A stretch of 46,486 nucleotides of DNA from the NCBI RefSeq assembly GCF_000738265.1, contig NZ_JFCQ01000019.1, forward strand, positions 1 through 46,486. The letters are read 5' to 3'. This stretch comes from Corynebacterium jeikeium (GTDB lineage: Bacteria; Actinomycetota; Actinomycetes; Mycobacteriales; Mycobacteriaceae). The first letter of the stretch is position 1. Each line of letters begins with the position of its first letter. This document shows positions 26,502-34,928 of the stretch, piece by piece. Made by a program: the position numbers and the translations under genes. The notes beneath the pieces are model-generated. The model was not told the DNA's origin and searched no databases. It was given only the letters and a program-made list of their open reading frames with translations.

Positions 26502-27413
26502 ATGGGTAACTGGAACGCAGAGTTCGTGGTCGTCGATGTGTTGGGAACCAACGAAGGGGCAGAGCCGCAGGTCCGGGACGTGAGCGTTCCGATGATCTAC
26601 GCGGACGACCTGGCGGCGGTGCGTGGCGACGGCGTATTCGAGACGTTTATGCTGCGTGGCGGAAATGTCCGCAACCGCGAGCGCCACGCCACACGTTTTA
26701 TTAACAGCTCCGCCATGCTGGATCTGCCGGAGCCGGATCTGGAGCGTTGGTATCGTGCCACCGACATTGCCGTGGCCGACTTCGAGGAAAAGAACGGTCC
26801 GGGGCAGGAGGCCGCACTGCGCTGGGTCTACTCGCGCGGGCGGGAATCCACGGGGCAGCCGACGGGCTGGGTCACGGTGGCGCCGGTCAGCGAGCACGTG
26901 CTGCACGACCGGGCGCACGGAGTGCGGGTGATGACTGCCGAGCGGGGCTTCCGCATCGACTTGTCAGAGCGCTCTCCATGGGCGCTGATCGGCGCGAAGA
27001 CGTTGTCTTATGCCGCGAATATGGCGGCCCTGCGCAGCGCTAAGAAGCGCGGGGTGGACGACGTGATCTTCCTATCCGACGAGGGGCTCGTGTTGGAAGG
27101 TCCGACCTCGACGGTTGTTGCTGCGGAGGTGGATCCGGCAACGGGGGAGAAGAAGCTCGTCACCCCGCCGACCCACGTGGGCATTCTGAAGGGAACCTCG
27201 CAGGCCGCATTATTTAAGCTGGCGGAGCAGCGTGGGTGGACCACGGAGGAGCGCGTCTTAAGAGTCGAGGACCTGCAGGCGGCAGCCGGCGTGTGGCTGG
27301 TCTCCTCTGTGCGCGTGCAGGCGCGGGTGACGGAGCTGGACGGGGTGGACAGGCCCCGCCCGGAGCTCGCCGACGAGGTAGAGGAAATGGCCTGGGAAGC
27401 CGTGACCGGGTAG
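26502..27413 (+). CDS. pabC: Class IV aminotransferase, 4-amino-4-deoxychorismate lyase-like
   Basis: A PLP enzyme of the class IV aminotransferase fold, 303 residues, most likely aminodeoxychorismate lyase, which makes p-aminobenzoate for folate. Evidence: RGDGVFETFMLRGGNVRNRE at the start, the PLP Lys in WALIGAKTLSYAANMAALRS, and DVIFLSDEGLVLEGPTSTVV, the conserved Glu/Gly-Pro-Thr-Ser loop that binds the phosphate. D-amino-acid or branched-chain aminotransferase cannot be excluded, as these share the fold. Pairing with a folate-binding YgfZ protein favours the folate role. The start has TAACAT seven bases upstream and no ribosome site. Confidence 0.83.
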   Translation: MGNWNAEFVVVDVLGTNEGAEPQVRDVSVPMIYADDLAAVRGDGVFETFMLRGGNVRNRERHATRFINSSAMLDLPEPDLERWYRATDIAVADFEEKNGPGQEAALRWVYSRGRESTGQPTGWVTVAPVSEHVLHDRAHGVRVMTAERGFRIDLSERSPWALIGAKTLSYAANMAALRSAKKRGVDDVIFLSDEGLVLEGPTSTVVAAEVDPATGEKKLVTPPTHVGILKGTSQAALFKLAEQRGWTTEERVLRVEDLQAAAGVWLVSSVRVQARVTELDGVDRPRPELADEVEEMAWEAVTG

Positions 27414-27441
27414 CCAGCTTGTTGGCCACCCGTCTAACTGG

Positions 27442-28083
27442 TTAACCGACCACGCGGGACAGCTGCGCGGACTGCCATGGCACCATCTCGCCGTCAATGA
27501 GGCGCTCGTCGACCCAGCCGAGGTCGTTGTTCGGCATCAGGCCGTAAAGGCGCTTGCCCGGACCCAGGTTCGTCGGGCCGGTAGCCGTCGCCATGGTCGA
27601 GGCGCTTTCCAGCTGCCACGCGCGCTCGTTCAGCGGGCTGCCGTAAAGGATCTCCACCATCCCATCGGAGTGTGTGAGGATCATTTCGATCTCATCGTCA
27701 TCGTTGATGCGCAGGAAGCCGGACTCGCGGCGGTCGGGGATCTCGGTCGGCTTTCCGTCGTCGTCCATGCGCCACGTGCGGGAGTCGTAGCTGATGCGGT
27801 TCTCGCCATCGTGGGCGAAGACAACCTGCTGGCCGAAGGTGAATTCCTCTTCGCCGGGAGGTGCAGCCTGTCCCTGCCCGCGCCACACACCGATCAGCGG
27901 CAGCAGCGCCAGCAACCCGTCGTGCAGATTAGGCCCCTTGCGCAGGTTGGCTGTGTCGTCGGGGATGGGCATATCGCCGAATTCCGGCAGGTTCTTGTCG
28001 CTGGTGGACTTGGACTGTTCGGCGGCCAGGTTCACTGCGTCGTTGGCATTGACCTTGAACTTCTTGTTTTCTTCTTCAGCCAT
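27442..28083 (-). CDS. Nitrobindin-like beta-barrel protein lacking the heme His
   Basis: A 213-residue protein of the nitrobindin/FABP-like (DUF1794) family. The entry strand LLPLIGVWRGQGQA carries the GxWxGxG motif. In true nitrobindins a conserved His near the C-terminus holds heme iron; here the matching segment reads GEMVPWQSAQLSRVV, with no His. It should therefore not bind heme in the normal way and is best called a ferric nitrobindin-like protein. The first 50 residues are charged and probably disordered. ATG at 28083 begins 10 bp after the upstream DUF2993 stop, so both belong to one transcript. Function is unknown. Confidence 0.85.
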   Translation of the reverse strand: MAEEENKKFKVNANDAVNLAAEQSKSTSDKNLPEFGDMPIPDDTANLRKGPNLHDGLLALLPLIGVWRGQGQAAPPGEEEFTFGQQVVFAHDGENRISYDSRTWRMDDDGKPTEIPDRRESGFLRINDDDEIEMILTHSDGMVEILYGSPLNERAWQLESASTMATATGPTNLGPGKRLYGLMPNNDLGWVDERLIDGEMVPWQSAQLSRVVG

Positions 28084-28093
28084 GCCCCTAAGC

Positions 28094-28924
28094 CTATAGC
28101 CTGGGCTGTTCCTCTTCACTCAAGGGGCGGGAACGCGGGGCCAGATCCGACAAGCTGATCTTGGTGTACACCTGTTCCGTTTCGACGAACAGCGAGCCGC
28201 CGGAAACATAGACGCGCTCGGGGTCGCCCGGCATCGGCAATTGCTTGCCGGGGATGCTTAGGCTGAAAGCCTCATTGATCCGCCGGACAATGTCCTTGTC
28301 TATGCTGCCCTCATCCGTCACGTCTTTGGCTTTGATGTCTAGGCCGTCGGGGGCAGAAAGGATCTTGATCGGGGTGATCTTCATGGTGCCCGCAACAATC
28401 CGCAGCTTCACTTCGACCTTTGCGGGTTTGGCGAAGCCCTCCGGCTTGCCTTCGAACACGGCCTCGGTTTCCCATCCGCCGCGAGGCGAGATGTCGTCCA
28501 GGTTCTGGATCTGCAGCGCTTCGATGTTCATGCGGTCGCCGAGCAGCACTCCGTCTAACTGGAGGCGGGTAAACACCTTGCGCGCCGGGGCATTTTCGAT
28601 CTTTCCGTTGAATACGTCGTCGGCGGAGACCGTGATGTATTGCGCGGAGGTGTGCACGCTCATTAGTCCAAACCCCGGTACATCAACGTCGCTGGCGGTG
28701 ACCGTGACGGCCTGTATCTCGTGGCTGAGCGCAGCGCGCGTGTAGGGGAATCCCGCAACCTGCACCTTCGGCGGGTTCGCCAGGTTCGAGTCGGCGTACA
28801 ACGCTTCGGAGATCTTGTGTTCCGCGCGGGCGGCGATCACGTTGTCGGTGATGAGCGCCACGATCAGGAGGACGACGAAGACGACCGCGCCACGGATTGC
28901 GATCTTCTTCACCTTGCCGGCCAC
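28094..28924 (-). CDS. DUF2993 membrane-anchored lipid-binding protein (LmeA-like)
   Basis: A secreted or membrane-anchored protein of about 276 residues. One N-terminal hydrophobic helix (IAIRGAVVFVVLLIVALITD) is followed by an extracytoplasmic beta-rich DUF2993 domain with motifs VQVAGFPYTRAALSHEIQ and VTVTASDVDVPGFGL. In mycobacteria the relative LmeA helps lipomannan elongation and binds phospholipid; the same role here is a guess. The start is uncertain: GTG at 28924 has CAGACT eight bases upstream, GTG at 28912 has AGAAAGG at ribosome-site distance, and an ATG at 29017 would add 31 charged residues. It precedes the nitrobindin-like gene by 10 bp. Confidence 0.8.
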   Translation of the reverse strand: MAGKVKKIAIRGAVVFVVLLIVALITDNVIAARAEHKISEALYADSNLANPPKVQVAGFPYTRAALSHEIQAVTVTASDVDVPGFGLMSVHTSAQYITVSADDVFNGKIENAPARKVFTRLQLDGVLLGDRMNIEALQIQNLDDISPRGGWETEAVFEGKPEGFAKPAKVEVKLRIVAGTMKITPIKILSAPDGLDIKAKDVTDEGSIDKDIVRRINEAFSLSIPGKQLPMPGDPERVYVSGGSLFVETEQVYTKISLSDLAPRSRPLSEEEQPRL

Positions 28925-29077
28925 CTTTCTGGAGTCTGATTCTGTTCCCTTCAGGTTACTAGGTGCCCTTGTTCTTTCTTTTGGACGCCACACTCCAGCC
29001 GCCCCAATCCCAGCCACGGGTAAAGAAACCTGTTAAAACGCTCTCATAGATTCCGAAAGTGGGGGACAATCGGGGAC

Positions 29078-30166
29078 ATGGCTATTACTTACGACACATA
29101 TGAAGACCTGTGGGAGCACTCCGAGGTGCTGGAGGGGGTCCACGAGGTGTTGCAAGAGGTCGCTGAGGCCGATGGTGTGGCTGCGATTAGCGAAGCCTTC
29201 GTGCGGGGGATCGACGAGGACTTTGGTCACAAGCATGTAGTAGCGGTCAGCGATGAGCGCATTGCGGAAGGCACACGGGGCGAACAGTGCGACCGGGTGG
29301 TCGGCGTGCTGGCCATGGATCCAGATCGTGTTATTGAGCTGGCGGTGTCTCCGGAAGGGCGCCACCGCGGAGTAGGGGTCGGGTTGTTTGAGGCCCTGCG
29401 GGATCAGCTGGGAGTCAGCGGTGCAATTGATGTGTGGGCCCATGGTGATTCCGCCGGCGCGCAGCGTTTCGTTGAATCTTTGAATGCCCGCCGTACCCGT
29501 GAGCTCCTGAAGATGTCGCTGGATTGCCTGCCTGCGACGAAATCGGCCAGGAACATTGAGGCTAAGAGCACCGAGGCTGCGGATCTCTGTGTAGCGCAGG
29601 GGATTGAGGTGCTGACGTATAGCGAATCAATCGAGCGCTTCGACGCAGACTCTGTGGACGCGGAATGGGTGCGCGTTAACAATGAGGCTTTTGCGTGGCA
29701 CCCAGAGCAGGGTGGCTGGGATAGCGAGCGTCTGCGCGCGGCCCGCGATACGAACTGGTTCGAGCCTGACGGTGTGCTGATGCTGTGGGTGCGTGACCAT
29801 AATTCCGCGGCGGAGCGCGTGGGCATTCCCTGTGCGTCCGAAGGTGGTGAAAGTGGCGAGGGCACCGGCTGCGATGATGTGTTCCGTCTAGCCGGATTCC
29901 ACTGGACCAAGATTCCACTGGAGGAAAAAGAAAAGGACTCCGGGCAGCGCACGGGCGAGGTGTATGTCGTCTGCCTGTCCGACGATGCGCGTGGCAGGGG
30001 GCTGGGGCAAGCAATTACGCTGCTGGGCATGAAGCTGCTGCTGGATCGCGGATGTGGCTGCATTGAGCTTTACGTTGAGGGGGACAACGCGCCGGCTGTG
30101 TCTACGTACAAGCGCCTTGGTTTTGAGGTGGTCCACACCGACGTTGTTTATCGCGGTCGCCTCTGA
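29078..30166 (+). CDS. mshD: Mycothiol synthase
   Basis: Last step of mycothiol synthesis: acetylates Cys-GlcN-Ins with acetyl-CoA in the cytoplasm. The 362-residue protein has two GNAT domains, as in characterised MshD. Domain 1 (about 65-150) holds ELAVSPEGRHRGVGVGLFEA; domain 2 holds VRVNNEAFAWHPEQGGWDSE, a family-specific motif, and EVYVVCLSDDARGRGLGQAI with the acetyl-CoA loop, ending LYVEGDNAPAVSTYKRLGFE. An acidic insertion of about 20 residues sits around 255-275 (CASEGGESGEGTGCDDV). ATG at 29078 lies seven bases after GACAAT (29065-29070). It is separate from pstS by a long regulatory region. Confidence 0.92.
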   Translation: MAITYDTYEDLWEHSEVLEGVHEVLQEVAEADGVAAISEAFVRGIDEDFGHKHVVAVSDERIAEGTRGEQCDRVVGVLAMDPDRVIELAVSPEGRHRGVGVGLFEALRDQLGVSGAIDVWAHGDSAGAQRFVESLNARRTRELLKMSLDCLPATKSARNIEAKSTEAADLCVAQGIEVLTYSESIERFDADSVDAEWVRVNNEAFAWHPEQGGWDSERLRAARDTNWFEPDGVLMLWVRDHNSAAERVGIPCASEGGESGEGTGCDDVFRLAGFHWTKIPLEEKEKDSGQRTGEVYVVCLSDDARGRGLGQAITLLGMKLLLDRGCGCIELYVEGDNAPAVSTYKRLGFEVVHTDVVYRGRL

Positions 30167-30551
30167 GTCTGACCAGAGTTACCGGACACACCCAAATGTA
30201 AGAAAAAACTTAAGATTTGCGTAACGGGGTTTAGCTTTCGTCAGGGTGTCGCGTGGTTTAGGGGCTGCACTGACGATCGCATGGTTAACGCGAGGTGAAC
30301 TCGGGTATCTTTTCTTCACGCGGGGGTAGTGGCTAGGTGTGTATTTCGGTGGCTTTATCGGTGGGTAAAACGGGTGTAAACCGGTTGTTACCTGGGGGGA
30401 TGAGATAGTTCACCTAGAGTTAACTTCTAGCATTCTTTAATTCCATAAGCGCCGATTAACTTTTCTGATGAAGCAAGAGTGGCTCCCACAACTGCGGGCT
30501 ATTCCTGTACGACACTTTCTGTACTTCTGACAATTTTCGGAGGAGAACCTC
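30167..30551 (+). promoter_or_regulatory. pstS upstream region with PhoR-box-like arrays
   Basis: This 385-bp gap has no gene. It contains three clusters of GTTAAC-like hexamers in 11-bp register. Cluster A: GTTAAC 30284 and GTGAAC 30295. Cluster B: GTAAAA 30365, GTAAAC 30376, GTTACC 30387. Cluster C: GTTCAC 30408 and GTTAAC 30419. OmpR/PhoB-family regulators bind head-to-tail repeats with this spacing, and PhoR is encoded in the window. Cluster C lies closest to pstS, with TTTAAT (30436-30441) as a possible -10 box. The ribosome site GGAGGAG is at 30539-30545. Confidence 0.6.
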
Positions 30552-31658
30552 GTGAAGTTCACCATGAAGCGCACCAGCGCCGCAGCCGCAACCCTGTTTG
30601 CTGGTTCCCTGATCCTGACCGCTTGCTCCAACGCTGACAACAACGACAACGGTGGCAGCAACGGTGCCGAGAGCACCCGTGAGATGGAGGAGGCCACCGG
30701 CGAGCTGCGCGGTGAGGGCGCTTCCTCTCAGGACAACGCAATCCAGAACATCTTCGGCCCGGCTTTCTCTAACACCGGCGCTACCCTGGCATACACCGCT
30801 TCCGGTTCTGGTGACGGCCAGAAGAAGTTCATCGCTGGCCAGGCTGACTTCGCTGGTTCCGACTCCCCGCTGAAGGATGACCAGATCGCAGACGCGAAGA
30901 AGCGCTGCGAGGGCAACGATGCATGGCACCTGCCGATGGTTATCGGCCCGGTTGCTATCGCCTACCACCTGGAGGGCGTGGACACCCTGAACCTGTCCAC
31001 CAAGACCGTCGCCAAGATCTTCAAGGGCGAGATCAAGAAGTGGGACGACGAGGCCATCAAGTCCGAGAACGAGGGCGTGGATCTGCCGTCCAAGCCGATC
31101 GAGGTTGTTTACCGCTCTGACGAGTCCGGTACCTCCGACAACTTCCAGAAGTTCCTGGCCGCTTCCACCGGCGAGTGGGACTCCGAGGGCAAGCAGTTCC
31201 CGACCAAGGTCGGCACTGGTGCTCCGAAGTCTAAGGGTGTCGCTGACCAGGTTGCTCAAACCGACGGTGCAATCACCTACGTTGAGTCCGGCTTCGCTGA
31301 GGAGCTGGACAAGGTCAACGTCGCAAACATCGACTTCGGTGCTGGCCCGGTTGAGCTGAACAAGGAGAACGTGAACAAGGCTCTGAACGCTGCTGAGTTC
31401 AAGGGCGAGGGCAACGACCTGGTCGTTGACTCCAAGAAGCTGTACTCCCTGAAGGGCGAGGGCGAGTACCCGCTGGTTCTGACCACCTACGAGATCGTCT
31501 GCTCCGCTGGCTACGACGAGAACACCGGCAAGCTGGTCAAGAACTTCCTCTACACCATCCTGGACAACCAGAACGATGACCTGGCTGACCAGGGCTACAT
31601 CCCGCTGGACGGCGAGTTCAAGTCCAAGCTGGAGAAGGCCGTCGACGCTCTGAAGTAG
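30552..31658 (+). CDS. pstS: Phosphate ABC transporter, substrate-binding lipoprotein
   Basis: Lipid-anchored phosphate receptor on the outer face of the membrane, 368 residues. The signal peptide ends in the lipobox LTAC with Cys25 as the lipid anchor, followed by an Asn/Asp/Gly-rich linker. The binding domain shows GEGASSQDNAIQNIFGPAF, YTASGSGDGQKKFIAGQADF and VYRSDESGTSDNFQKFL, which contain the phosphate-contacting Ser/Thr/Asp loops of PstS. GTG at 30552 sits 6 bases after GGAGGAG. Codon use is strongly biased (AAG, TTC, GAC, GGC), as expected for a highly expressed protein. Phosphate-starvation induction is expected from the upstream boxes. Confidence 0.96.
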   Translation: MKFTMKRTSAAAATLFAGSLILTACSNADNNDNGGSNGAESTREMEEATGELRGEGASSQDNAIQNIFGPAFSNTGATLAYTASGSGDGQKKFIAGQADFAGSDSPLKDDQIADAKKRCEGNDAWHLPMVIGPVAIAYHLEGVDTLNLSTKTVAKIFKGEIKKWDDEAIKSENEGVDLPSKPIEVVYRSDESGTSDNFQKFLAASTGEWDSEGKQFPTKVGTGAPKSKGVADQVAQTDGAITYVESGFAEELDKVNVANIDFGAGPVELNKENVNKALNAAEFKGEGNDLVVDSKKLYSLKGEGEYPLVLTTYEIVCSAGYDENTGKLVKNFLYTILDNQNDDLADQGYIPLDGEFKSKLEKAVDALK

Positions 31659-31727
31659 TCCACGACTGCTTTGAATAGTGGTTTTCTTCAATCGAGAAAG
31701 CCATAGCTGCCTAACAGACAGCGACTT

Positions 31728-31756
31728 AACCCCCGCTCGTTTTTCGATCGGGGGTT
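31728..31756 (+). terminator. Hairpin between pstS and pstC
   Basis: AACCCCCG (31728-31735) pairs with CGGGGGTT (31749-31756), with three more pairs inside after one mismatch and a TTTTT loop. It has no following T-tract. It may stabilise the pstS mRNA or cause partial termination, giving more PstS than PstCAB. Confidence 0.6.
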
Positions 31757-31841
31757 GCGGTCTGAATGAGGCGGCAGTAGTGACGCGAAACACGTTCGCA
31801 AAAAATTCTCGTAATACATAACGACCTTTTAAGGATTCCTC

Positions 31842-32903
31842 ATGGCAAACGCCAATAAGGTTGAGGTCGCCAAGTCCACAGAGGCAGAGGGCGACGCTCC
31901 TCAGCCGACGCAGGATCACCAGTTGGCAGACAACAGTCAGCGCTCCGGCGGTGGCAACGTTAAGCGCCCTGGCGATGTTGTTTTTGAAACGCTGGCAAAG
32001 ACCTCCTCAATCCTGATCACCGTGATCATCGCGCTGATCGGCCTGTTCCTGATCTTGCAGGCAGTTCCCGCAATGGGCCGCCTGCGCGACGGTATTTTCA
32101 GCTTCTTCACCTACGGCGAGCGCTGGAACACCGACTACACCACCAACGACGGTGGGTGGATGCAGTTCGGTATCCCGAACCTGTTCTTCACCACTGTCCT
32201 GGTTTCGCTCGTCGCCCTGGTACTGGCAATGCCGGTTGCTCTGGGAATCGCGATCTTCCTGTCCAACTACTGCCCGAAGTCTCTGGTGAAGCCCCTGGGC
32301 TTCATGGTCGACCTGCTGGCTGCAGTGCCTTCCATCGTGTTCGGTATCTGGGGTGCTTACGTCCTCGGCCCGGCACTGGGCGACTTCTTCGAGTGGCTGT
32401 CCGGTTGGGCTGGCGGATTCTTCCTCTTCAACCACCAGCAGGGTAACTCCCCACCATTCTCCACCTCTCGAAATATCTTCACCGGTGGCATCGTTCTGGC
32501 AATCATGATTCTGCCTGTGATTGCCGCAACCACCCGTGAGGTCTTCGTTCAGACCCCGAAGGGGCACGTCGAGGCTGCTCTGGCACTGGGTGCAACCCGC
32601 TGGGAAGTTGTTCGTATGACTGTGCTGCCGTTCGGTCTGTCCGGCTACATCTCCGGCGCGATGCTGGGGCTGGGTCGCGCACTGGGCGAGACCATGGCGC
32701 TGTACATGGTCATCGCTAGCTCCGCTGGCTTCCGTGGCTCCCTGATGGACGGTGGTACGACCTTCGCGACCGCCATCGCGGCCGCTGCGCCGGAATTCAA
32801 CGACGAGCTGAAGGCGGGTGCCTACATTTCCGCCGGCCTCGTGCTGTTCCTGTTGACCTTCCTGGTTAACGCTGCCGCCCGCGCCGTTGTGTCGAAGAAG
32901 TAG
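31842..32903 (+). CDS. pstC: Phosphate ABC transporter permease PstC
   Basis: Inner-membrane permease subunit, 353 residues, with six predicted helices after a 45-residue polar leader. The conserved cytoplasmic EAA-type loop that contacts PstB reads HVEAALALGATRWEVVRMTV. Other PstC features are VDLLAAVPSIVFGIWGAYVL and LGRALGETMALYMVIASSAG. The start ATG is preceded by AAGGA. It is 183 bp after pstS, with a hairpin in between, and 14 bp before pstA. Confidence 0.96.
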   Translation: MANANKVEVAKSTEAEGDAPQPTQDHQLADNSQRSGGGNVKRPGDVVFETLAKTSSILITVIIALIGLFLILQAVPAMGRLRDGIFSFFTYGERWNTDYTTNDGGWMQFGIPNLFFTTVLVSLVALVLAMPVALGIAIFLSNYCPKSLVKPLGFMVDLLAAVPSIVFGIWGAYVLGPALGDFFEWLSGWAGGFFLFNHQQGNSPPFSTSRNIFTGGIVLAIMILPVIAATTREVFVQTPKGHVEAALALGATRWEVVRMTVLPFGLSGYISGAMLGLGRALGETMALYMVIASSAGFRGSLMDGGTTFATAIAAAAPEFNDELKAGAYISAGLVLFLLTFLVNAAARAVVSKK

Positions 32904-32917
32904 GAGACGTAAAAACA

Positions 32918-33838
32918 ATGACTGATGCAGTAGCTGTAGAAAACAAGAAGTCCTCTTCGTCCTCTGCCCTCTTCACCCAGATCTCCGGCAAGCGTAAGGC
33001 TGCGGATAAGGCCGCCACCGTCATCATCTACCTGGCGATGGCTCTGGCTCTAGTTCCTCTGCTGTGGGTTCTGGTCAAGGTCCTCAGCGACGGCTTGCCC
33101 GCGATCCTCAACCCCGACTGGTGGATGTACGACATGGTCGGCCAGCCCCGTAACAAGGCCGGTGGCGGTGCAGTTCACGCCATCATCGGTACCCTGATAC
33201 AGGTTCTGGTTACCTCCGCGCTCTCCGTCCCGATCGGTGTGTTCACCGCCATCTACCTGGTGGAGTACTCCCGCGGAAACTTCCTCGGCCGAATCACGAC
33301 CTTCATGGTCGACATTCTGACCGGTGTTCCTTCCATCGTTGCCGCCCTGTTCGTCTACGCAATGTGGATCACCACCTTCGGCTTCGAGCGATCTGGCTTC
33401 GCCGTCTCGATTGCGCTAGTGCTGCTGATGGTTCCGATCATCGTGCGTAACGCGGAAGAGATGCTGCGCGTGGTTCCGATGGATCTGCGCGAGGCCTCCT
33501 ACGCACTGGGCGTGCCGAAGTGGAAGACCATCGTCAAGATCGTCCTGCCGACCGCACTGTCCGGCATCGTTACCGGCATCATGCTGGCCGTTGCCCGCGT
33601 GATGGGTGAGTCCGCACCGGTGCTGATCTTGGTTGGTTCCACCACCAAGATCAACTGGAACCCGTTCGAGGGTGGCCAGCAATCCCTGCCGCTGTACATG
33701 GTTGACCTGTACAGCGCCGGCAGTAACGAGTTCGTGCTGGAGCGCCTGTGGGGCTCCGCACTGACCCTGGTGCTGCTGGTTGCCATCCTGATGATTGGCG
33801 CCCGTCTGATCTCGAAGCGCTACTCGGTGAAGGCCTAA
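32918..33838 (+). CDS. pstA: Phosphate ABC transporter permease PstA
   Basis: Second permease subunit, 306 residues, six predicted helices. The EAA loop is REASYALGVPKWKTIVKIVL; the family signature segment VDILTGVPSIVAALFVYAMW and the RVMGESAPVLILVGSTT stretch are present. It pairs with PstC to form the phosphate channel. The ribosome site AGGAGA overlaps the pstC stop region, consistent with coupled expression. About 124 bp with a small hairpin (33911-33935) separates it from pstB. Confidence 0.96.
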   Translation: MTDAVAVENKKSSSSSALFTQISGKRKAADKAATVIIYLAMALALVPLLWVLVKVLSDGLPAILNPDWWMYDMVGQPRNKAGGGAVHAIIGTLIQVLVTSALSVPIGVFTAIYLVEYSRGNFLGRITTFMVDILTGVPSIVAALFVYAMWITTFGFERSGFAVSIALVLLMVPIIVRNAEEMLRVVPMDLREASYALGVPKWKTIVKIVLPTALSGIVTGIMLAVARVMGESAPVLILVGSTTKINWNPFEGGQQSLPLYMVDLYSAGSNEFVLERLWGSALTLVLLVAILMIGARLISKRYSVKA

Positions 33839-33962
33839 GGCTTAGCCCAAGCCCTTAGACCCCGCCGGGACCGAAAACCAAACAAAGCCTCTTCACTTGC
33901 ACAGAACGACGACCGTCCCATACAAAAGGGCGGTCACCCTAGGACCCTAGGAGAACAACACA

Positions 33963-34739
33963 ATGGCTAAGCGCCTAGACCTCAACGACGTCAACATTTA
34001 TTACGGTGACTTCCACGCCGTACAGGACGTCAACCTACACATCCCGCCGAAGGCAGTGACCGCCTTCATCGGCCCGTCCGGCTGCGGTAAGTCCACCGTG
34101 CTGCGCACCCTGAACCGTATGCACGAGGTTATCCCCGGTGCCCACGTCAAGGGTGAGATCCTGCTCGACGGCGAAGACATTTACGGCCCGAAGATCGACC
34201 CGGTGGCTGTCCGCAACACCATCGGCATGGTGTTCCAGAAGGCTAACCCCTTCCCGACGATGTCCATCGAGGAGAACGTCGTGGCTGGCCTGAAGCTGGC
34301 CGGCGAGAAGAACAAGAAGAAGCTCCGCGAGGTTGCGGAGCGCGCACTGCGTGGCTCCAACCTGTGGGACGAAGTTAAGGATCGTCTGGACAAGCCGGGT
34401 GGCGGCCTTTCCGGTGGTCAGCAGCAGCGTCTGTGCATCGCCCGCGCTATCGCGGTCGAGCCGGAAGTCCTGCTGATGGACGAGCCCTGCTCCGCCCTGG
34501 ACCCGATCTCCACCCTGGCTGTCGAGGACCTGATCCACGAGCTGAAGGAAGAGTTCACCATCGTCATCGTGACCCACAACATGCAGCAGGCAGCCCGTGT
34601 GTCCGATCAGACTGCCTTCTACTCCCTGGAAGCTACTGGCAAGCCCGGCCAGCTGGTTGAGGTTGGCCCGACCAAGCAGATTTTCGAAAACCCGACCAAG
34701 AAGGAGACCGAGGACTACATCTCCGGCCGCTTCGGCTAA
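33963..34739 (+). CDS. pstB: Phosphate ABC transporter ATP-binding protein PstB
   Basis: Cytoplasmic ATPase of the Pst transporter, 258 residues. Walker A is GPSGCGKST, the Q loop is in [13 protein letters not shown], the ABC signature is [14 protein letters not shown], and Walker B is [13 protein letters not shown] with the H loop in [14 protein letters not shown]. All catalytic elements are intact. AGGAG at 33948-33952 precedes the ATG by ten bases. The gene is followed by a strong terminator, so gntK downstream is a separate unit. Confidence 0.97.
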   Translation: MAKRLDLNDVNIYYGDFHAVQDVNLHIPPKAVTAFIGPSGCGKSTVLRTLNRMHEVIPGAHVKGEILLDGEDIYGPKIDPVAVRNTIGMVFQKANPFPTMSIEENVVAGLKLAGEKNKKKLREVAERALRGSNLWDEVKDRLDKPGGGLSGGQQQRLCIARAIAVEPEVLLMDEPCSALDPISTLAVEDLIHELKEEFTIVIVTHNMQQAARVSDQTAFYSLEATGKPGQLVEVGPTKQIFENPTKKETEDYISGRFG

Positions 34740-34823
34740 AGATCCCTCGCCTCCCTCCCAGCGCGGAGGGAAGAATTAAGAAAGTGTCTGTACGGCGGAG
34801 CTTCACAGAGCCCGCCACCCACT

Positions 34824-34857
34824 AGCGGGGTTCCGGTAAACACCGGAACCCCGCTTT
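34824..34857 (+). terminator. Terminator after pstSCAB
   Basis: AGCGGGGTTCCGGT (34824-34837) pairs perfectly with ACCGGAACCCCGCT (34842-34855) around AAAC and is followed by TTTT. A classic intrinsic terminator at the end of the pst operon. Confidence 0.9.
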
Positions 34858-34928
34858 TGGCGTCAATAGTAAAAATAAAACGGCATACTAGAGGCAGCGA
34901 CGGGCATTGCAGACAGAAAGGAGCCAAC

